NCBI GenBank assembly: GCA_002314465.1
Contig: DCGA01000072.1
Location: 1 to 8,028, forward strand
Source of the DNA: a bacterium UBA1790
GTDB taxonomy: Bacteria; Bacteroidota; Bacteroidia; Bacteroidales; Muribaculaceae
Direction of reading: 5' to 3'
DNA: 8,028 nucleotides
The stretch's first letter is position 1. Each line of letters starts with the position of its first letter. Of this stretch, positions 6,660-8,028 are shown in pieces. A program made the translations under genes and the position numbers. A model generated the notes under the pieces. It did no database searches and was not told the origin of the DNA. It saw only the letters and a list, made by a program, of their open reading frames with translations.

Positions 6660-6682
6660 CGAAAAATAGACCACTTTTTTCG
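6660..6682. promoter_or_regulatory. A/T-rich inverted repeat upstream of the sialidase promoter
   Basis: CGAAAAA (6660-6666) and TTTTTCG (6676-6682) are exact reverse complements, nine bases apart. It could be a second weak terminator or a protein-binding site. It lies 32 bases upstream of the -33 box. Confidence 0.35.
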
Positions 6683-6688
6683 GGGTTA

Positions 6689-6707
6689 TTGTATGTTATA
6701 CAACATA
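6689..6707. promoter_or_regulatory. candidate operator: overlapping inverted repeats before the sialidase promoter
   Basis: TATGTT (6692-6697) and AACATA (6702-6707) form a 16-bp dyad around ATAC. A second dyad, TTGTAT (6689-6694) with ATACAA (6698-6703), overlaps it. It ends six bases before the TTTG box of the promoter, a usual place for an activator or repressor to bind. No regulator gene is in the window to pair with it. Confidence 0.5.
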
Positions 6708-6713
6708 TAATTA

Positions 6714-6745
6714 TTTGTGTAATAAGAGAAAATGATGTAACTTTG
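6714..6745 (+). promoter_or_regulatory. Bacteroidetes-type promoter of the sialidase gene
   Basis: The -33 element TTTG (6714-6717) and the -7 element TAACTTTG (6738-6745) are separated by 20 bases, an exact match to the Bacteroides sigma-ABfr pattern TTTG-N19-21-TAnnTTTG. Transcription would start near 6750, leaving a leader of about 95 bases before the ATG at 6846. Confidence 0.85.
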
Positions 6746-6749
6746 CACC

Positions 6750-6845
6750 CAAATTGTGGATATGGTTGAAAGACTGAGTCACACTTTTGAACACACACAT
6801 TATTTTGGAAATAAACAATTTATATAAATTTTTAAGTAAAAGTTA
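6750..6845 (+). other. 5' leader of the sialidase mRNA, with a 14-bp AT palindrome
   Basis: This roughly 95-base untranslated leader is A/T-rich and lacks a Shine-Dalgarno motif. It holds the perfect palindrome AATTTATATAAATT (6817-6830), whose end lies 15 bases before the start codon. An in-frame TAA at 6837-6839 rules out an earlier start. The palindrome could fold over the ribosome entry site or simply reflect A/T richness. Confidence 0.5.
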
Positions 6846-8028
6846 ATGGTAAAGTATTATTTGAGATTAATGGTTGTTTTAGCAATAACCATTATTTGTA
6901 ATGTAAGTGCCAGTGCCCAATACGATGTGTACGGTACTTTCGCATCAGGTAACTGGTGGCAAGAAATCGGCTACGCTGGCGTTGGTAACAACAACGAGGT
7001 TCTCGCCGTTGGTGAGGTCGATATGTCGCTTTCTTTAACATCTGATGATGTTAAGAATTCAACAAGCCACTACAATATTAGAAACATCTCTGCTTCTAAC
7101 GTAGTTATTAATTCTTATGAGTTTAGTGTTTCATATCGTCTTTTGGGTAAAGCAACAGACTCAAAGTATGTAAAAAAAATCAAACTGTGGGCTCGCAAGT
7201 ACGATGCTACTTATGCATCGAGCAATTCTTCTAAAGTTGCTAACACATTCGCTTACCCCTTCGATTATCGCGACCCCGTTGGTAAGAGTGATGCAATCCT
7301 TCTTGCAGAAACTACTGATTTGAGTCAAACGGGTTCATTTACAGTTACTTTGCAACCCGAGTTGGCTAATTACGTGTTATACTTGACTGCAGACATTAGT
7401 GGTGATTTAAATATTAATGATCCTAATGATGTTCCTTTCCTTACTTCGTCAAATAAGGCTGAAATGGGAGCAAACATTACTGCTATCTCGCATAAGAGAA
7501 ACGTTACGTTTGATTATACGTATCAATACACAAGAACCCAGAATAGTACCAATTATCGAACATACACATCTACTACTTCAAAAACTATTGACAAGAACGT
7601 AACGGTTACTCTTGCTCAGAAGGGTAAGAACGGTACTAACGGCTCTCGCGTTTTGGTTCCCGGTCGCAAGGTGCTTTATTCTCCCAACGATTTCTACTCT
7701 AAGTACTATCGTATCCCTGCCATTGCTAAGGCTGCTGACGGTTCGCTCGTAGCAATCAGCGATGCCCGTAAGTATCACATCCACGATATCAAGAACGATA
7801 TCGATATCCTTGCTCGCCGTTCAACCGATGGTGGTGAAACTTGGAGCAACCCTGTGACTATTGCTAAGGGTAGTGGTATGGACGAGACAAGTACTTCTTG
7901 CTCAAGCGGTATTGGTTATGGTGATGCTGCTGTGGCTGCTCTTCCCAATGGTGACCTTCTCGTTACCATGATTCAGGGTTACGGTTTCAGTGAAACTACC
8001 AGCACAAACCTCACCAAAAACTACTACT
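6846..8028 (+). CDS. secreted GH33 sialidase (exo-alpha-sialidase), 3' end outside window
   Basis: The frame is open from the ATG at 6846 to the window edge (394 residues). A signal peptide ends at SASA, with cleavage before Gln25. Residues about 48-215 resemble the all-beta BNR-associated N-terminal domain of Bacteroidetes sialidases, notably YLTADISGD (179-187) followed by ITAI (211-214). A Thr/Ser/Tyr-rich linker (about 222-262) leads to the catalytic propeller. The catalytic part has the FRIP motif as YYRIP (287-291), with Arg289 the first of the arginine triad, then LVAISDAR (301-308). An acidic stretch HDIKNDIDIL (313-322) lies where the acid/base Asp is expected. The first Asp box is S326-T-D-G-G-E-T-W333, and YGDAAVAALPNGDLL (358-372) follows. 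The nucleophile Tyr, its Glu partner and the other two arginines would lie downstream. It would release terminal sialic acids outside the inner membrane. It has its own promoter after the terminator. Codons about 55-250 are much more A/T-rich than the rest. Confidence 0.92.
   Translation, partial: MVKYYLRLMVVLAITIICNVSASAQYDVYGTFASGNWWQEIGYAGVGNNNEVLAVGEVDMSLSLTSDDVKNSTSHYNIRNISASNVVINSYEFSVSYRLLGKATDSKYVKKIKLWARKYDATYASSNSSKVANTFAYPFDYRDPVGKSDAILLAETTDLSQTGSFTVTLQPELANYVLYLTADISGDLNINDPNDVPFLTSSNKAEMGANITAISHKRNVTFDYTYQYTRTQNSTNYRTYTSTTSKTIDKNVTVTLAQKGKNGTNGSRVLVPGRKVLYSPNDFYSKYYRIPAIAKAADGSLVAISDARKYHIHDIKNDIDILARRSTDGGETWSNPVTIAKGSGMDETSTSCSSGIGYGDAAVAALPNGDLLVTMIQGYGFSETTSTNLTKNYY

Noticed and set aside
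7417..7602. Short + strand frame of 61 codons within the sialidase
   Set aside because: It is out of frame with the sialidase coding sequence, which is continuous from 6846 to the window edge.

Overview
The window looks like chromosomal DNA of a gut-type Bacteroidales bacterium. Muribaculaceae or Prevotella relatives are my inference. Three things support this: there are no Shine-Dalgarno sequences before the starts, which instead sit in A/T-rich stretches; the sialidase has a promoter matching the Bacteroides pattern TTTG-N20-TAnnTTTG; and the gene families are arranged as is usual in that order. All recognisable genes are on the + strand, and most of the coding DNA is moderately GC-rich.

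Layout. (1) 1-2363: a large FAD plus Fe-S oxidoreductase of the GlcD/GlcF-fusion (D-lactate / D-2-hydroxyglutarate dehydrogenase-like) type. Its 5' end lies outside the window, and it is interrupted by an in-frame TAG at 459-461, so it reads as two pieces. (2) 2364-2443: a short gap with a 16-bp tandem repeat built on GGTTAA. (3) 2444-5923: three genes in the order membrane protein of the HGSNAT/NagX/DUF5009 family, BadF-type sugar kinase, and MurQ etherase. This matches the murT-murK-murQ order I recall from Tannerella forsythia for N-acetylmuramic acid salvage. The membrane protein carries Sel1-like repeats inserted before its last membrane helix. (4) 5923-6579: a secreted SGNH/GDSL hydrolase that overlaps the murQ stop by one base, followed by a terminator-like hairpin. 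(5) 6580-6845: a regulatory gap with inverted repeats and a clear Bacteroidetes promoter. (6) 6846-8028: the first 394 residues of a secreted GH33 sialidase, cut by the window edge.

How the genes fit together (inference): the sialidase, perhaps helped by the SGNH esterase, would release or de-esterify host or microbial amino-sugar glycans outside the inner membrane. The membrane protein, kinase and etherase would bring in MurNAc, phosphorylate it and convert MurNAc-6-P to GlcNAc-6-P and D-lactate. The interrupted oxidoreductase upstream belongs to a family that includes D-lactate dehydrogenases, so it could in principle have oxidised the lactate that MurQ releases. That link rests only on adjacency and family.

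The items most worth a second look are the Sel1-repeat insertion in the MurT/NagX-like protein, the single amber codon in an otherwise intact respiratory dehydrogenase, and the inverted repeat directly upstream of the sialidase promoter. I see no mobile element, CRISPR array, tRNA or rRNA.
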